Positions 1 through 11,753 of a stretch of DNA of 64,000 bases are shown piece by piece (positions within the stretch are counted from its first letter, which is position 1; each line of letters begins with the position of its first letter). A program made the position numbers and the translations under genes. The notes beneath the pieces were generated by a model. It did not search any database. It was not told the DNA's origin and saw only the letters and a list, made by a program, of their open reading frames with translations. The stretch covers positions 30,270,591 to 30,334,590 of the forward strand of contig OZ007574.1 of NCBI GenBank assembly GCA_963931925.1, read 5' to 3'. The stretch comes from Onchidella celtica. Its lineage: Eukaryota; Mollusca; Gastropoda; Systellommatophora; Onchidiidae.

Positions 1-660
1 AGATGTCCTAAGAATACTATTTCTGGACATGCCAAATCCATCTTTGCGGGTTTAGCAGTTAACCCAAAATGACGCAATCGTTTAAAAATTACTGTTAGTG
101 TCTGAATATGTTCAGACCATGACGACGTATGACACGCTATATCGTCAAAGAATGACACGACATTAGGTATGTCCTTCAATACCAGTCTCATTAATCTTGC
201 AAACGTAGCTGGCGCGTTTACCAACCCAAATGGCATGACCTTAAATTGAAACAATCCTATGGGCGTTTGGAAAGCCGTGTACTGTTTAGATTCCTCAGCA
301 AGAGGAATTTCCCAATACCCTTTTGTTAAATCTATCTTCGAGAGCCACGTGGAACCAGCCAGTGAAGCTATTAGTTCCTCTTGGAATGGTATAGGCTCCC
401 TATCGCCTACCGTAATAGTGTTCAATCTGCGAAAATCAATACAGAACCGCACCGATCCATGAAGTTTTTTTCACGAGGACGATGGGTGATGAATATGGCG
501 ATGTTGACGGTTCTATCACATCTAACTTCAACATGGCCTCAACTTCCTTTATAACTCTATCTCTGGAAGAAAAAGGCAACGGATAAGGTTTAAGGGATAC
601 TGGCCTATCCGAAGTCAACTTTATTTGGTGCTGAATCACCGTAGTACGACCCGGCAAATC
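1..660 (-). other. reverse transcriptase of the Gypsy fossil, cut by window edge
   Basis: Downstream of the integrase the minus strand encodes the start of a reverse transcriptase: a PYPLPFSSRD-like fingers segment, EPSTSPYSSPIVLVKK, then a palm with KIDLTKGYWEIPL near 345-310 and a VSFFDDIACH active-site block near 165-130. RNase H and the 3' LTR would lie beyond position 1. Confidence 0.75.
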
Positions 661-959
661 TGTGATAACATCTGGGAATGACGCTAACAGGGTCTGAAGT
701 TCCCTACTCTGTGAACTCGTGAGGTCAGGGCTAAATTTTACGTCCCTGTAACCTTGTGTCGGAGTTAACTCCGGCAATTGAATTTGTACCTCTTCCTGTG
801 CCTCAGTGTCGCTCACGTCACTGTCTAACTGGTCTACGACTCCCGTACAAGCAATAGAGAAGACACTCTCCTCTGGTTTCGTCTGAGCACACAGATACTC
901 TGGTCTCTCATAAACTCTCTGCAGCATATTAACATGGAAAACCGTAACTGATTCATCAA

Positions 960-2050
960 TCTGAATAGCATAATCTACCTTCGAAACGACTCGCTCAATA
1001 GTATACGGACCGTTCCATGTCATTAATAACTTATTATGATCCGTAGGTAATAACAATAAAACCTTGTCTCCTGGCTTAAAAATTCGCAGTTTGGACCCTC
1101 TATCTTTATAGTTTTTTGCTCTTTTTGAAGCGATACTAGAAGCTTCTTCCGCAATAGTGCGCGCTGAAGATAATCTCTCTCTTAAATCAACAAGGTACTG
1201 GAACACTGAAATTTGCTCATCGTCTCCCGATGATGGCGACGTCATCATGTCCCGAAGAACATCAGTTGGACCCCTAGGACTACGACCATACAACATCTCA
1301 AACGGAGAGAATCCTGTTGACTCCTGACGTACCTCCCTATACGCAAATAATACTGCAGGGATATATCTATCCCAATCTTTAGGGCGATCAGCAGCTACCC
1401 TACGCAACATCGACTTTAGCGTCGAGTTTAGTCTCTCGCACATGCCATTAGCCTGTGGATGATATGGGGTGGTAGTGATGGGCTGTATGCTAAATAAGCG
1501 AAACAATTCCCTCATCATATCCGACGTAAATTGCGCGTCCCTATCAGACAAAATCTGTTCCGGTATTCCCACTCTAGCGAAGATTCCAAACAACGCTTCC
1601 GCGACTGCTTCTGACGTTACGGTACGAAGAGGAACCGCCTCTGGCCATCTCGTAGCATTACATATGACCGTTAAGAAAAATCGATTCCCCCTGTCGGTAG
1701 CTGGGTGAATGGGGCCAACAAGGTCAATCGAAACCTTCTTAAAAGGCTCCGAAACCGTGGGGATATTTTGAAGAGGAGCCTGGGGTGTACGACCCTTGTG
1801 CGTCGTCTTTTGGCACGCACTGCACGTCTTGCAATACAACCGTACATCTCTGTGGATTGATGGCCAATAAAAATTCTTGAGAACTCTTTCTTTGGTTCTA
1901 GCTATTCCCATATGACCCGCTAATGGGACATCATGGGCCAACCGCAATACTGTTGCTATTAGCAACGCTGGCACAACGACCTGCTTTAGAACGGAAGCCA
2001 CTGTGACATACTTACGGAACAGAATGCCCCCCTGGATAAGAAAGGAAGAT
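960..2050 (-). other. integrase of the Gypsy fossil, placed before reverse transcriptase
   Basis: The zinc-binding HHCC module (H-x-H around 1945, CKTCSACQ around 1830), the three acidic catalytic blocks (VSIDLVGP near 1734, SDRDAQF near 1548, ANGMCERLN near 1452) and a C-terminal GPY/F-like module (TWNGPYTI near 1017) occur in order. The integrase is read before the reverse transcriptase on the same strand, which is unusual for Ty3/Gypsy. Confidence 0.8.
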
Positions 2051-2249
2051 GAACCGTTCTTATATTTCCTCGTTTTCTCAGTTCGCGCTTCCCCAAAACA
2101 TGGACTCAATGATGGATCCTCCTTTTGTAATTTCGCCAAGCGCTCTGGTGTGATATCTAGGTTGACCGCTGGCGTCGCCAAAGGTCTAATTTTACCCTTA
2201 TCAGTTACCTGTCGACGTGTCTCGACTGCGGCACAAAAGTCAATACCTT

Positions 2250-2960
2250 TAGACTGTACCATGCCTGTACATGCTCTTCAGAAGGGGAAACTACCCGAGA
2301 TACATTACCAATGATGAGCTGGGCGCCTGGAAAAAACCCAACGACTGCTTCGACTTCCCCGCTAAGAAAAGGTGTATCAATCACTATCTTTGCCATGGGT
2401 AATTTCTCAATGGCCCCTGAAAATTGAATGCATGGGACAGTCTCACCCGTAAGCTGTGACTCGTGAATGCAGTCTCTATGCACTCCCACAACGGTAGATC
2501 CTGTATCACGCAAAACCGACACCGGTTCGTCCCCAACAAACCCCGAATAAACCCTAAGACCACCCCCTGTATGACATGAATTAATAACGGGAATCTTTCT
2601 CCCACAAGGTAAAACACCGGAAGATAATAATTTTTCACAACTGGGACACTTAGAATACTGTCCGCCTCCGTTGTCCGATGTAACACACGCGGTCGCATGG
2701 TGAAACTTACTAGGGGAACATTGAGTGGAGCTACTATGATTGCCATCCACGCTCGCCGCTATCCTACCTGCAGGACAATTTACGCTAATGTGATCTGCTC
2801 TTCCGCAGTTCCAACATTTCGCGGCCCTACACTCCCGTGAAAAATGCCCTACGCGTCCGCAAGTCCAACACCCCGCTCCCTGTGCTCCGCTACACCTGGG
2901 TCCCCGTGACCCATCGGGACTGGAACTAAAGTCCCTCTGCCGTCGATCATCGGCAAAGGT
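2250..2960 (-). other. zinc knuckles and aspartic protease of the Gypsy fossil
   Basis: Two CCHC knuckles are visible, CWTCGRVGHFSREC near 2876-2835 and CWNCGRADHISVNC near 2819-2778. They are followed by a retropepsin-like active-site segment LRDTGSTVVGV near 2519. This is the normal gag to pol transition of Gypsy-type elements. Confidence 0.7.
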
Positions 2961-2999
2961 TACGAAACGCCCTCGGCCATTACCGCGATCTCGCCCTCC

Positions 3000-3988
3000 T
3001 GCTCGGTCAAACTTACCGGCTCCATATGCAGGTGATTGGCAATACCCCCTACGTGGGACCTGGGCTTGCCCCTTAAAGCCACCACGCTGACGCGACCTGT
3101 CTCTACTATGTCCTGTCGGCGACCCCTCAACAACGGCGACGTAACCAGCATCCCGCACGTACGCCCTCGCCACTGGTTTGGACGGATGTGCCGTACGGTA
3201 TGCTTCCGCCAACTTTGACGCCTCCTGCACCGTCGCGGGACGTTTTCCTTAAGAAAAGCCACTAAATCCTTATGGCACGACGCGTATAGCTGGTCACGGA
3301 TCATTAGGTCCTTCAATTTAACAAAATCTGTGCCAACATGCGACAAGTCCAACCAGTTCGCGAAATACTCCGTCAATCTGGCGACGAAGGCAGCAAAGTC
3401 CTCCCTGGTATCCGCACGTGCTCGCCTAAACTTCTCCCGGAAATATTCCTCCGTACGCGCAAATCGGCGAAGCAGCAAAGACTTCAGCTTATCGTAATCA
3501 TGCACGTCTTCGCGCTGTAACTCTTTAAAGTAGGTTAACGCTCGACCCTGCAATAAGGATGCCAGGTACGTGGACCATAATTTCTTATTCTCCCCCCATT
3601 GCAGTTGTGCATTTAGTTCGAACCTGTAAAGGAAGGCGTCTATATCGTCCTTCTGGTCGTCGAACGTAGGCAGCTTAATCCGAACACCACTTTTATTTTG
3701 TCCCTGCCGCTCAACTGTTTCCGTTGGCGCATTCTTTTTGATTTCCAATTCCGCGATTCTTACTCGCGTCTCTCTCTCCTGTTGCTTATCCCTAGCCTCT
3801 ATCTCCCGCTCTTGAGCTTCTATCTCCTTTAACTTTACCTCCCTTTCCTGGGCCTCTTTTTCTCGCTGTCTATCTTTAGCACGCTCATCGCGCCACTCCG
3901 CCTGCTGCTCCCTAATCCAGCTACGCAGCTCCTCTCCCTCCAGGCCAAGTTCGTTACCCAACTTCATTAGCTGCTGGAGCTCCGCCAT
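3000..3988 (-). other. gag region of the Gypsy fossil
   Basis: A minus-strand reading frame begins with a Met at 3988 and starts MAELQQLMKLGNELGLEGEE. The first 90 residues are highly charged (Glu/Arg/Lys heptad-like, likely coiled coil). They are followed by a capsid-like part (IKLPTFDDQ, then repeated aromatic and leucine positions to about 3310) typical of Gypsy Gag. It belongs to the element at the left edge and is a fossil. Confidence 0.7.
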
Positions 3989-4933
3989 TTCACGGATTTA
4001 TAATTATATAATTTGAAATATAATAACTGTCTGTGCAGCTACCATAAACGACGCGACCCGAGACCTGAAATTATGCCACTACAATAACAACCACTATTTT
4101 CAAATGCAATTCAGAACAATACCTAACTGAGCATTCTATAGCATACTCTCTAACTAATTCTATGTTCATAAAATGTATAGCACTATTAGGTAATAAAAGA
4201 GAATAGCAAAGACAAGAATGAGAAAATTCAGAAGAAGGACCACAAGTACATCAAAGACAACGAACCAGACTAGGACAAAGACTTCTAAAAAAAAATATAA
4301 TGGGAAAAAAAATGCAACCTAACTACGCCGATTACACTACAAAGTACGAACAAGAACAGAGCCTGAAAAAAAGAACGTATCTGCAGATAGGTAAGAGAGG
4401 GGACAAGAGAATACGTCTTCCTGCAGAACAGAGAAGATATCGACGCTACAACTAAACAAATAGAAAGCCCTAAAGAACTGTTCACTGTGATGAACGCGGT
4501 TCCACGTTTAGCCCACCTCCCGAAGAGGATAAACTACGTTCACCACAGCAAACCCACTCCACCGCCCGTATAATCTATAACGACAACAAAAACAGCAAAA
4601 ACAGAGAAACAGACAGATGAAAAGACAGCCCTCAATCCAGGGCACAAAATTTCAGTTTTACTTAACTTTCAATTGTAAATTTACTTTTCCCCTTCTCTCG
4701 GATCTCTGGCCGCTTGCCTCCTCAGGCTGGCACACACACTCTCTGCAAAAATCAAGCAACCATTAGTACATATTCATAACAATACATGCATCAATACATA
4801 TTCATAAATATACATAAATCATATCATCAAATTCCCATACATCCAACGAACAAAAGACAACAGCACAAATTCCTACCACAACAGAAATACAACTAGATAT
4901 GACGAATACGCAATGTCAAAATGACCACAGGTA

Positions 4934-4951
4934 AACTGGACGAGCCCCCAC
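4934..4951 (-). promoter_or_regulatory. Primer-binding site resembling the 3' end of tRNA-Pro
   Basis: Just inside the LTR edge the minus strand reads TGGGGGCTCGTCC, the sequence used by retroviruses and LTR elements primed by tRNA-Pro. It lies about 0.95 kb before gag, where a primer-binding site is expected. This is a motif match only. Confidence 0.6.
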
Positions 4952-6257
4952 GGTCACAAATCCCTGAGACTGGGAGATGTAATAATTATGACAGGACAAC
5001 AATCACGAACGAACAAGTATAACACTTAACAGAACAACCAAACAGACTCACACATTTATTATATATAATGATAAAGATATCTGTGCAATTACATACATTA
5101 CATTACTCAATTCGAATACCATTCAAGGGTCAGCATTCCCAACATTCATTCTCCTCCGGGTCCACAACGATTTGAGGTCTTTATTTTAGGAGGTTCGCTG
5201 CCCTTGGCATTTACACCTCACTTTACTTGTTTTACTATTTCTTGTTCTGGCGGGGGGGGGGGGGGGGTGGGGAGATGATATGGATAAATTTTAATCTATT
5301 AATTTCAATTTTGCCCGGGCAGCGGCCTTTCGGCCTGCTCTTTACGATTTCCAACTGCCAAGGTATCTTTAACGTGCGCAACGTGCACACGGGCCCTCCG
5401 AATCTTTTCGTCCTTATCCGAGAAGACTAGGTACTCGATCCTACCCCCCAATAGGACCAGGGACTTGAAAATATGAGAAAAATCCAATTTCCAAGAACTA
5501 CTCGATCCTACCCCCCAATAGGACCAGGGACTTGAAAACACGAGAAAAATCCACTTTCCAACATGCCTGCACTGCCCGGGTTTAGAACCCGGGACCCTTG
5601 GCATGAGAGGCGAGCACCTTGCTCTAGACCACCTTGTCCTCGCCGGGTCCACAACCCGATAGTTACTTATTTAAATATACTCCGGCCTCAGCCTCACATC
5701 CATATGTATACTACTTGCTGGCCTCTCTTATTGGCTCCTGCTCAACCTAATCTCCGTATCTCAATCTCCCCTCGAGGTCTTAATAGCACATTAATATTTC
5801 AATAGCACATTAGTATCTCAATAGCACAGTAACATCTTAATAGCACATTAACATTTCAATAACAACGTCCCTGTCTGTGGCCAGACTGCCACGACTCATG
5901 TGCTCCCGCTGTCCGGCGCGACAGCTTCACTCAGGCAGGCCTGTGGGTAGCCTTCGGCCCAACCCCGGCACAAGTCCACTCACCGCGGGTGGCTTCTCTG
6001 CCCGACCCCGGCACCTATAAGAATAACATTACATCTGTATAACACCATACAATTACTATCCACTTCACCACTCATTACGAACCATCAAGCGTACACACAA
6101 TAGTCCACCTTTCACTCACCACACCTCTTACGGTAACACACCTCCACCGTATTACACAGTACTCAGACTCGCTACGAACCCCTGCTCCTAACTTACATCT
6201 ATCGCTCATTGCGCACATCTCTATACACAGTAATCAATGACTTTCACAGTCCTCACA
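4952..6257 (-). repeat. 5' LTR of the Gypsy element, interrupted by a SINE
   Basis: The segment matches the solo LTR at 60625-61491 over its first 130 bases and again over the block containing 'acgtccctgtc' (about 5866 here, 61091 there). Without the SINE it is about 0.8 kb, close to the 867-bp solo LTR. Around 5780-5865 it holds about five short units of the form 'tcaatagcacattaatat'. The inner edge is set by the primer-binding site; the outer edge near 6257 is approximate because this part is diverged. Confidence 0.7.
5169..5642 (-). mobile_element. tRNA-derived SINE inserted in the Gypsy LTR
   Basis: The insertion is flanked by a perfect 13-bp duplication, ccgggtccacaac, at 5156-5168 and 5643-5655. 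On the minus strand it begins with a tRNA-like head (A-box-like GGTGGTCTAGAGC, B-box-like GGGTTCTAAACCC within 5570-5642). A body follows with GCGCACGTTAAAGATACC, seen in many molluscan SINEs to my recollection, and a tail region that recurs at 37647-37702. A 67-bp segment inside is duplicated in tandem (5432-5498 and 5499-5561). Confidence 0.75.
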
Positions 6258-8179
6258 TATAACTTATTTACATCATGGTCATAGGAGAGTGTTGCCCTGG
6301 ATATGCCCGTATATCCATGAACGAATTGTTTTCGGACGTGGACCCAAACCCAAACTCAAACTCAAATGAAGGGAGCGATGGCGTTTTGCAGAAATTGTTC
6401 ACACTCAGTAAAAGTGACAAGAGAGGCCGTGTTCAAATCTTGTTCATTTAGAAATGCCAAAACCAGTTATACAAAAGAAACCTCTCTACCAACCCTACGG
6501 AATTCCGACGCGTAGGACTGAAGTCAAGTTTGCACGTAGGAGTGGCGTCGTTCCTACGTAGATTCGTTGGTTAATACATCACACCGACGTAGGTTTAATG
6601 TCGGTAACCCGCCCCTTTAGTAATCCTACCAGTCCCGCGGAAATCTGCGTCGGATTGGCGTAAGGTTTGCTGGCTGGGAAAGGGGCCACCTTTTCTAGTT
6701 TTGTTTTTGATTTTGTTTGATTTTACGTCTATTTTCAGGATAATGAAATCATATCAAAGACAGCTAGAAAACGGAGGTTTCACTGATATCTCCATGAAGT
6801 GGCTACATTCTTTTTGCTAAATAAATGTCTTGGTTTATTGCCCGCCCTGGGTAAAACTAAAAGGCGACATGTTTGGTGGATTACTAAGGTGATGATTCAG
6901 AGATTATGTGAGTCGATTAGAAGTGTCTATGCCTAGCCTTACTTAATGCTCAGAAAAACGAAGCGGGAGTGAAAGGAAGAAGAAAAACAAGTAATCAAGT
7001 TAGGGATCAAACCCGCGCCCTCTGCTACAGCACCTAACGGCTTGACAGAAGGAAGAAAACAGCTCGCTTAACCGTTTTTCTCTGAAATATTTTCTAAGTG
7101 CTCTGTCTCCCCAAGTTTCTGCTTACTTTTATTGACTTCATGTAAGGTGATGCTCTAGTTAAGTGTTAGTTTTTAAGGTTGGGGCTGGGGTGGTGCTGCA
7201 TCGTTCAGACATTTTCCAAGAGATATGCCAATCGTTTAAAAATAGCCATCGTTACACTAAAATAGTACACGCAATCTTGGGCATATCTGTACATACGCAA
7301 AAATTCCCAAGGTAGAATTTGCAGAACTTCAAGTGAATCTTTCATACAAGTATCGATCTGACTGCTTTCCCACCAAGTCTGAGTCACGATCCCTGCTGAA
7401 AATCTCGACACTAAACAACTCATATGAAAACATTATTTCTTGTACTTCCTACTGAATACAATGGTTTGTTGTCTTTTTTTCACATACCGCATTATAGTTC
7501 AAGGGAACCAGTTTTTTTCATTTCGGAAAGTATCGAGTGCTTTTGTGATATCGGTCCCAAGAAATCTTTACAATGTCACATTGCTTTTTCTGCAACACAA
7601 TTCTTTTCGCTGTGAATTGAAACCTACAAAAATTTCACTCATGTTACATATAATTGAATACTTAACAATAGACACGCAAACAGACTGTCTCTTTCTCTTT
7701 CCCTTTCTCGTTCTCCCTCTCTCTCTCTCTCTCTTTCACACACACACACACACACACACGCTGATATTTAAAAAATCAACGACTTAAAACAGTATATCCA
7801 CAGCTTTGTTACCAGTCTATAGTTAAGTCTCCCGGCGGTCATGTCAGCACTTGCGTCTGCCCAACTCCCCCATTATCGCGCTGACGTTACTTTCAGAGGT
7901 CGGGGTTATGAATCTGCATCTTCTTCATAAATGTAACACCACTAGACACTTCAGCACGAACTCAGAGCTACATGAAGTAACAACATCAGTTCAGAAGTTA
8001 CAATGACATCAGGACTGAATCGGCCAGGAACTGCCAGCAATTACTAAGTTAGGAGGAAATACAGGGTATGCCGACGGCGAGGCGAGCATCACTTGGAAAG
8101 AAGCGCTGTCCACTTAATATTCTTGACGAATGCCTGTCAAAAATGCCCTTTCTTTAATCTTTCACCAGAGTTGTGGCAG
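6258..8179. other. intergenic stretch without a supported gene
   Basis: No reading frame here has recognisable protein features. The one clear element is a CT tract followed by a CA tract at 7684-7760. Around 6480-6680 there are several scattered CCTACG/ACGTAGG words of unknown meaning. Confidence 0.6.
7684..7760. repeat. CT then CA microsatellite
   Basis: A CT/TTTC tract runs into a CA tract of about 11 units. Confidence 0.9.
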
Positions 8180-8480
8180 ACTTTCGCAATAAAGATACTT
8201 CCTCGGATTATGTATCAATTTTCTCAACTGTCAGCTAATCTAACCCAGTCTCCTTTGTATAGACCTATTGCATTTATGCAAGTTTCGGACAATCTTTTGA
8301 AAATGTTGTTAAGACGGTAAAATACAATGATCTTTTTTGGCTCCGTGTGACAAGCCCCGAGTAGGGAAATTGTAAGTGTCTGACGTTCAGATTGGTGCAC
8401 TTTTCCTGCTAGAAATGAGTATTTATTGCATGGGTGCATATCAGATCAGTAGCAAGACTGTAGAGTATTATGGAAAACTA
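8180..8480 (+). repeat. dispersed repeat, copy 1 (partner at 19500-19810)
   Basis: This segment and 19500-19810 share many blocks in the same order: tctaacccagtc, tttgtat.gac, caagtttc.gaca, gtaaaatacaa.gatctttt, and a closing gact..agtattatg.aaaac. They are two old copies of one interspersed repeat, roughly 70-75 percent alike by eye. No coding potential or terminal repeats were seen. Confidence 0.55.
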
Positions 8481-8553
8481 TTTAGTTAATTCTAGATCAG
8501 TGACAGACACTGAGACAGAGAGAAGGGTGGGAGCACAGGTTTATCCCAGTAAC

Positions 8554-8600
8554 CAGTGGCGGATCTTTGACAAACATATGCAGGGTTGAGAGGTTGCGTC
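8554..8600 (+). repeat. lone CAGTGGCGGATCT terminus of a hAT-like repeat
   Basis: cagtggcggatctttgac matches the end of the MITEs at 25756 and 44002, but no matching partner end was identified nearby. Confidence 0.35.
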
Positions 8601-9000
8601 CATGTCAACCTCGTGTACATGCAACTGACACCGGTCAAATATTGACAAGACCACTTAACATGTCCACCGTTGCGTTTCTTCTGACCGAAGCAATTCAAAT
8701 GTGAACGTAGACAGTTGCGTCCTCATCGGGTCAAACACAGACATTGCTAATGTTAACACATTAATAACTTTTATTATAAAATTACTACAAGTGAATTTGA
8801 ATGACAATGGTAGTAAATGTCTGACTTGAAGTAAGACATGCGCAAAGAGGAATAACAATTGAATTCTGCGTAAACAACAGGAGGACACGTCACACACGGA
8901 CGTTACAGGGATTGTCTAATATACGAGATATCTCATTTGTTCGAACAGGACATTTTAGTTTATGGCCGCGGAAAAAACACTGTGACATAACTGATAATAA

Positions 9001-9875
9001 TAATCTTACTATTTAATTGAGCTAGAGGGTGAACCTGTAAGCTAGCAGTTAAAACTTCGCGACTATGCTATTGAACATTTTCAAACTTCAATTTTTGACG
9101 AAGAGTGGACACATTCATTTTGAACAAAAACCAGTCTTTACTATTATTTATATTCAACTTTTTTGAGCCGCAGAAACAGAGATACATTTTCGTCGAGTAG
9201 AATCAAAAAGCATGATTGGAAATTTTGTCCTTGACCTCTCTTTACATATTGGTGGCCGAAAATCAACGTAATCACAAGTGTGTGTTCCTATGTAAGATCT
9301 ATTAGTTATTGCATCGAATCCAAATGCTGCTTTTTTGTAGCCTAGATCTAGATATACGGTTGGGCTTCCTACAAAGAATCTGCAAGATTTGCCTTGCGCG
9401 GGTGGGCTAGTGATAATAATATCTAATTACCAGAGCTAGAGAGTGAATCTGTAAGCAGCTAAAACTTCGCGACTACGCCACCAAAAATTATGAAACTTGG
9501 TGTACTGCATCAATTTTTGACGAAGAATTACGTAGACACACTTATTTTGAACAAAAACCAGTCTCTACTATTATTTATATTAAATTTTTTTAGCCCAAAA
9601 ACAGAGACGCATTTTCATCGGATAGAACCAAAAAGTGTGACCGGAAATTACGTCCTTGACCGCGCTTTTCACATTAGTGGTCGAAAATCAGCCTTATCAG
9701 CCTTTAATTTCTACTTGCAATGATGGTGTAACAGTAAGTTCTATTAGTCATTGCATCGAATCCAAAATGCCGCTTTAATGTAGCCTAGAAATGAATATAG
9801 GACTACGGTTGGGCTTTTATAGTTAGAAAATTTGCAAGATTTATCTTGCGCGGGTCGGCTAGTAATAATAATAGG
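9001..9875 (+). repeat. two tandem copies of a ~415-bp repeat
   Basis: 9001-9420 and 9421-9875 align along their whole length: gagctagag.gtgaa, aaaacttcgcgacta, caatttttgacgaagA, ttgaacaaaaaccagtc, attgcatcgaatccaaa, cttgcgcgggt.ggctagt. Each copy ends in a TAATAATAATA-like run, as retroposed repeats often do. A third partial copy follows at about 10200-10378. Confidence 0.7.
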
Positions 9876-10199
9876 CCTAATAATAATAATAATTAGACAA
9901 TAAAATAACAACAAATAATGAAGTAGCAAAACTAAACCAATTGTCACTAACGTTATGGGCCCCCGGTGTGCGTGTCTGACCATTAGACTATCAGTGATAA
10001 GGCATTGATCTTTTGAAACGTTGAATGACATTTTGCATGGAAAATTGGGACTATTTCATATGATATTAAAGGAAGTAAGGCCTCCAATGTAATCATGAAT
10101 GAAGGCTTTTTAACGGCGGAGCCTTATATTCTACAAAATATCACATCACGCCTAGAAAGACGTAAAAGATGTACGTGCGCATATTTACAAAGGTCTTGA

Positions 10200-10378
10200 A
10201 GTCTGCTGTATTTTTAATGCTTTCGTTGATTTCAGTCACAACTGAGTTGAATAGAAGAAAATGTTCTGACATTTTGAGCGGGAAAGAAAAAGCTGCATTT
10301 TCTTCGAGTATGATTAAAAAGTATGACAGAAAATTTTGTTCCGCGCCTCAATTTATACACTGGCGATCGAGACCTTAA
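10200..10378 (+). repeat. partial third copy of the 415-bp repeat
   Basis: The block cattttcttcgagta.gatta followed by aaaaagtatgac.gaaaattttgt matches the central part of the two upstream copies. Only the middle is preserved. Confidence 0.5.
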
Positions 10379-11649
10379 AAATCCCTTCTGTGTCTTCACC
10401 GAGCTAGTGCGGCACTAGTTTATACAATCCACCAACTTACTTTGTTCCCCCCCCCCCCCCCCCAAAAAAAAACCACACACCTTTTCTAAAATTCTTAACC
10501 GTAATTGAAAAGCCTACCTACCCACAGAATAGAAAGATACTTAATTTATAGTTTCCTATTTTGTGTACGTAGGCGCCCCAGAAGCCCCCTCACCGCCTCC
10601 CCCCCCCACGCCTTACATTAGTTACGGGCACCTCTGCCGCCCTCTGGGAGTACGCAGTCTATGGATGACCTGTATTTTTATCAAAACATTGACACACGTA
10701 GATTTTGTTTGGAAAATATGTACTATAGATAATGACAACTTGTAGATTTTATATCTGATAGTACCGTGGCTAAACAACGCGCCCTCCTTACTAGTAGTTA
10801 AGAATGTAAGACTTGATTATCTACAGTGGACAGGGAGAGTGTCACGATCAAAACTGAATGGTTTAGTGTTTGACCCCTCTCCCCCCCCCTCCCCATACAA
10901 ACACATACACACACTCCAGTGGTTCCCGCCCCCATGTCAAGGCCATTTTCTAAAGGGTGACCTGTATTATCCCTTTTTAAGGGCAGTGTGTTGCTGTGAA
11001 AGTGTCCAGAGCATTGATAAGAGAGAACAAAAATTAATGCACCCACCCGTCATGGGGAAAGGCGGGTCCATGTGAACAAACATATTTTGTTTACATGTTG
11101 GGCCTGGGATTGACAGGGTTCAACGTGAAGGAGGTCGCGCTTGTCTCTGCAACAGTATCGGTGGTCTGGTGGAGAGAAGTGAGACAAAAAGCTCTATTGG
11201 AATGACAGACAGAAGACAACACAATTACTGATTTGCGAGTGTCTTCATCAACTTTTCTGCCCTACTATTTCTTTTGATGAGGTCTCATCACTGCCGAATC
11301 TTTCGGTGAAGGCATTTTATGTTTTACATAGTAGGAACCAACAATGGTAAGTAGGCCAACATCATTATTTTTTGTTTTCAGACATGAGGATTCTGTAATA
11401 TGACGTACACCGGTACTTAAAACAGATATTATATTATTATTTTAAGGGTCGACCCAAGACCGGCAAAATACTATGCGCAATGCTGGTTATCTTGAGCAAG
11501 TTAAAAACTACCCGAGGAAAATGTGACTTCTGATTGGTTTTTGTGATTAATCTCAACCTAATCTTGAATCCCAACCCTATAAAAAAATAAATAAATATGA
11601 ATGGGCCATCATACAAAACGCAGTTCTAAGCCTAGTTGGCTGCCAGTTT
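10379..11649. other. intergenic stretch without a supported gene
   Basis: The only distinct features are a C-run passing into an A-run at 10446-10472 and a C/T-rich patch near 10880. No coding or RNA gene is supported. Confidence 0.55.
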
Positions 11650-11697
11650 CGGTGTAACAGGCCAAAATATACCCCCCGCCCAGAATATACCCGGGGT

Positions 11698-11753
11698 TAA
11701 ACTGGCCTAGCCCAGAATATACCCCGGGGTATATTCTGGGCTAGGCCAGTTTA
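11698..11753. repeat. perfect 56-bp palindrome near the element end
   Basis: Bases 11698-11725 are exactly complementary to 11753-11726, centred on ccccgggg. A near-identical but imperfect palindrome sits at the other end, about 15358-15405. The half unit (ggcctagcccagaatatacc) is reiterated in each terminus. Confidence 0.9.

Larger units (their letters stand above)
1..6257 (-). mobile_element. Ty3/Gypsy-type LTR retrotransposon fossil, Gmr1-like domain order, 5' part only
   Basis: Read on the minus strand the order is 5' LTR (about 6257-4952), primer-binding site, leader, gag (3988 downwards), two CCHC zinc knuckles, aspartic protease, integrase, GPY/F-type module and then reverse transcriptase, which runs off the left edge. 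Integrase before reverse transcriptase is the arrangement known from the Gmr1 group of Ty3/Gypsy elements, not the usual one. The coding parts lie in more than one frame, so the copy is probably broken in about two places, although some of this could be a family read-through signal. The 3' part and 3' LTR are outside the window, so target duplications cannot be checked. The 5' LTR and the solo LTR at 60625-61491 are clearly diverged, which suggests an old insertion. A SINE sits in the LTR. Confidence 0.85.

Noticed and set aside
6990-7080. tRNA-like segment on the minus strand (B-box-like gcgggtttgatccc)
   Set aside because: Only the B box is convincing; no foldable cloverleaf, A box or partner copy was found, so neither a tRNA gene nor a SINE can be claimed.
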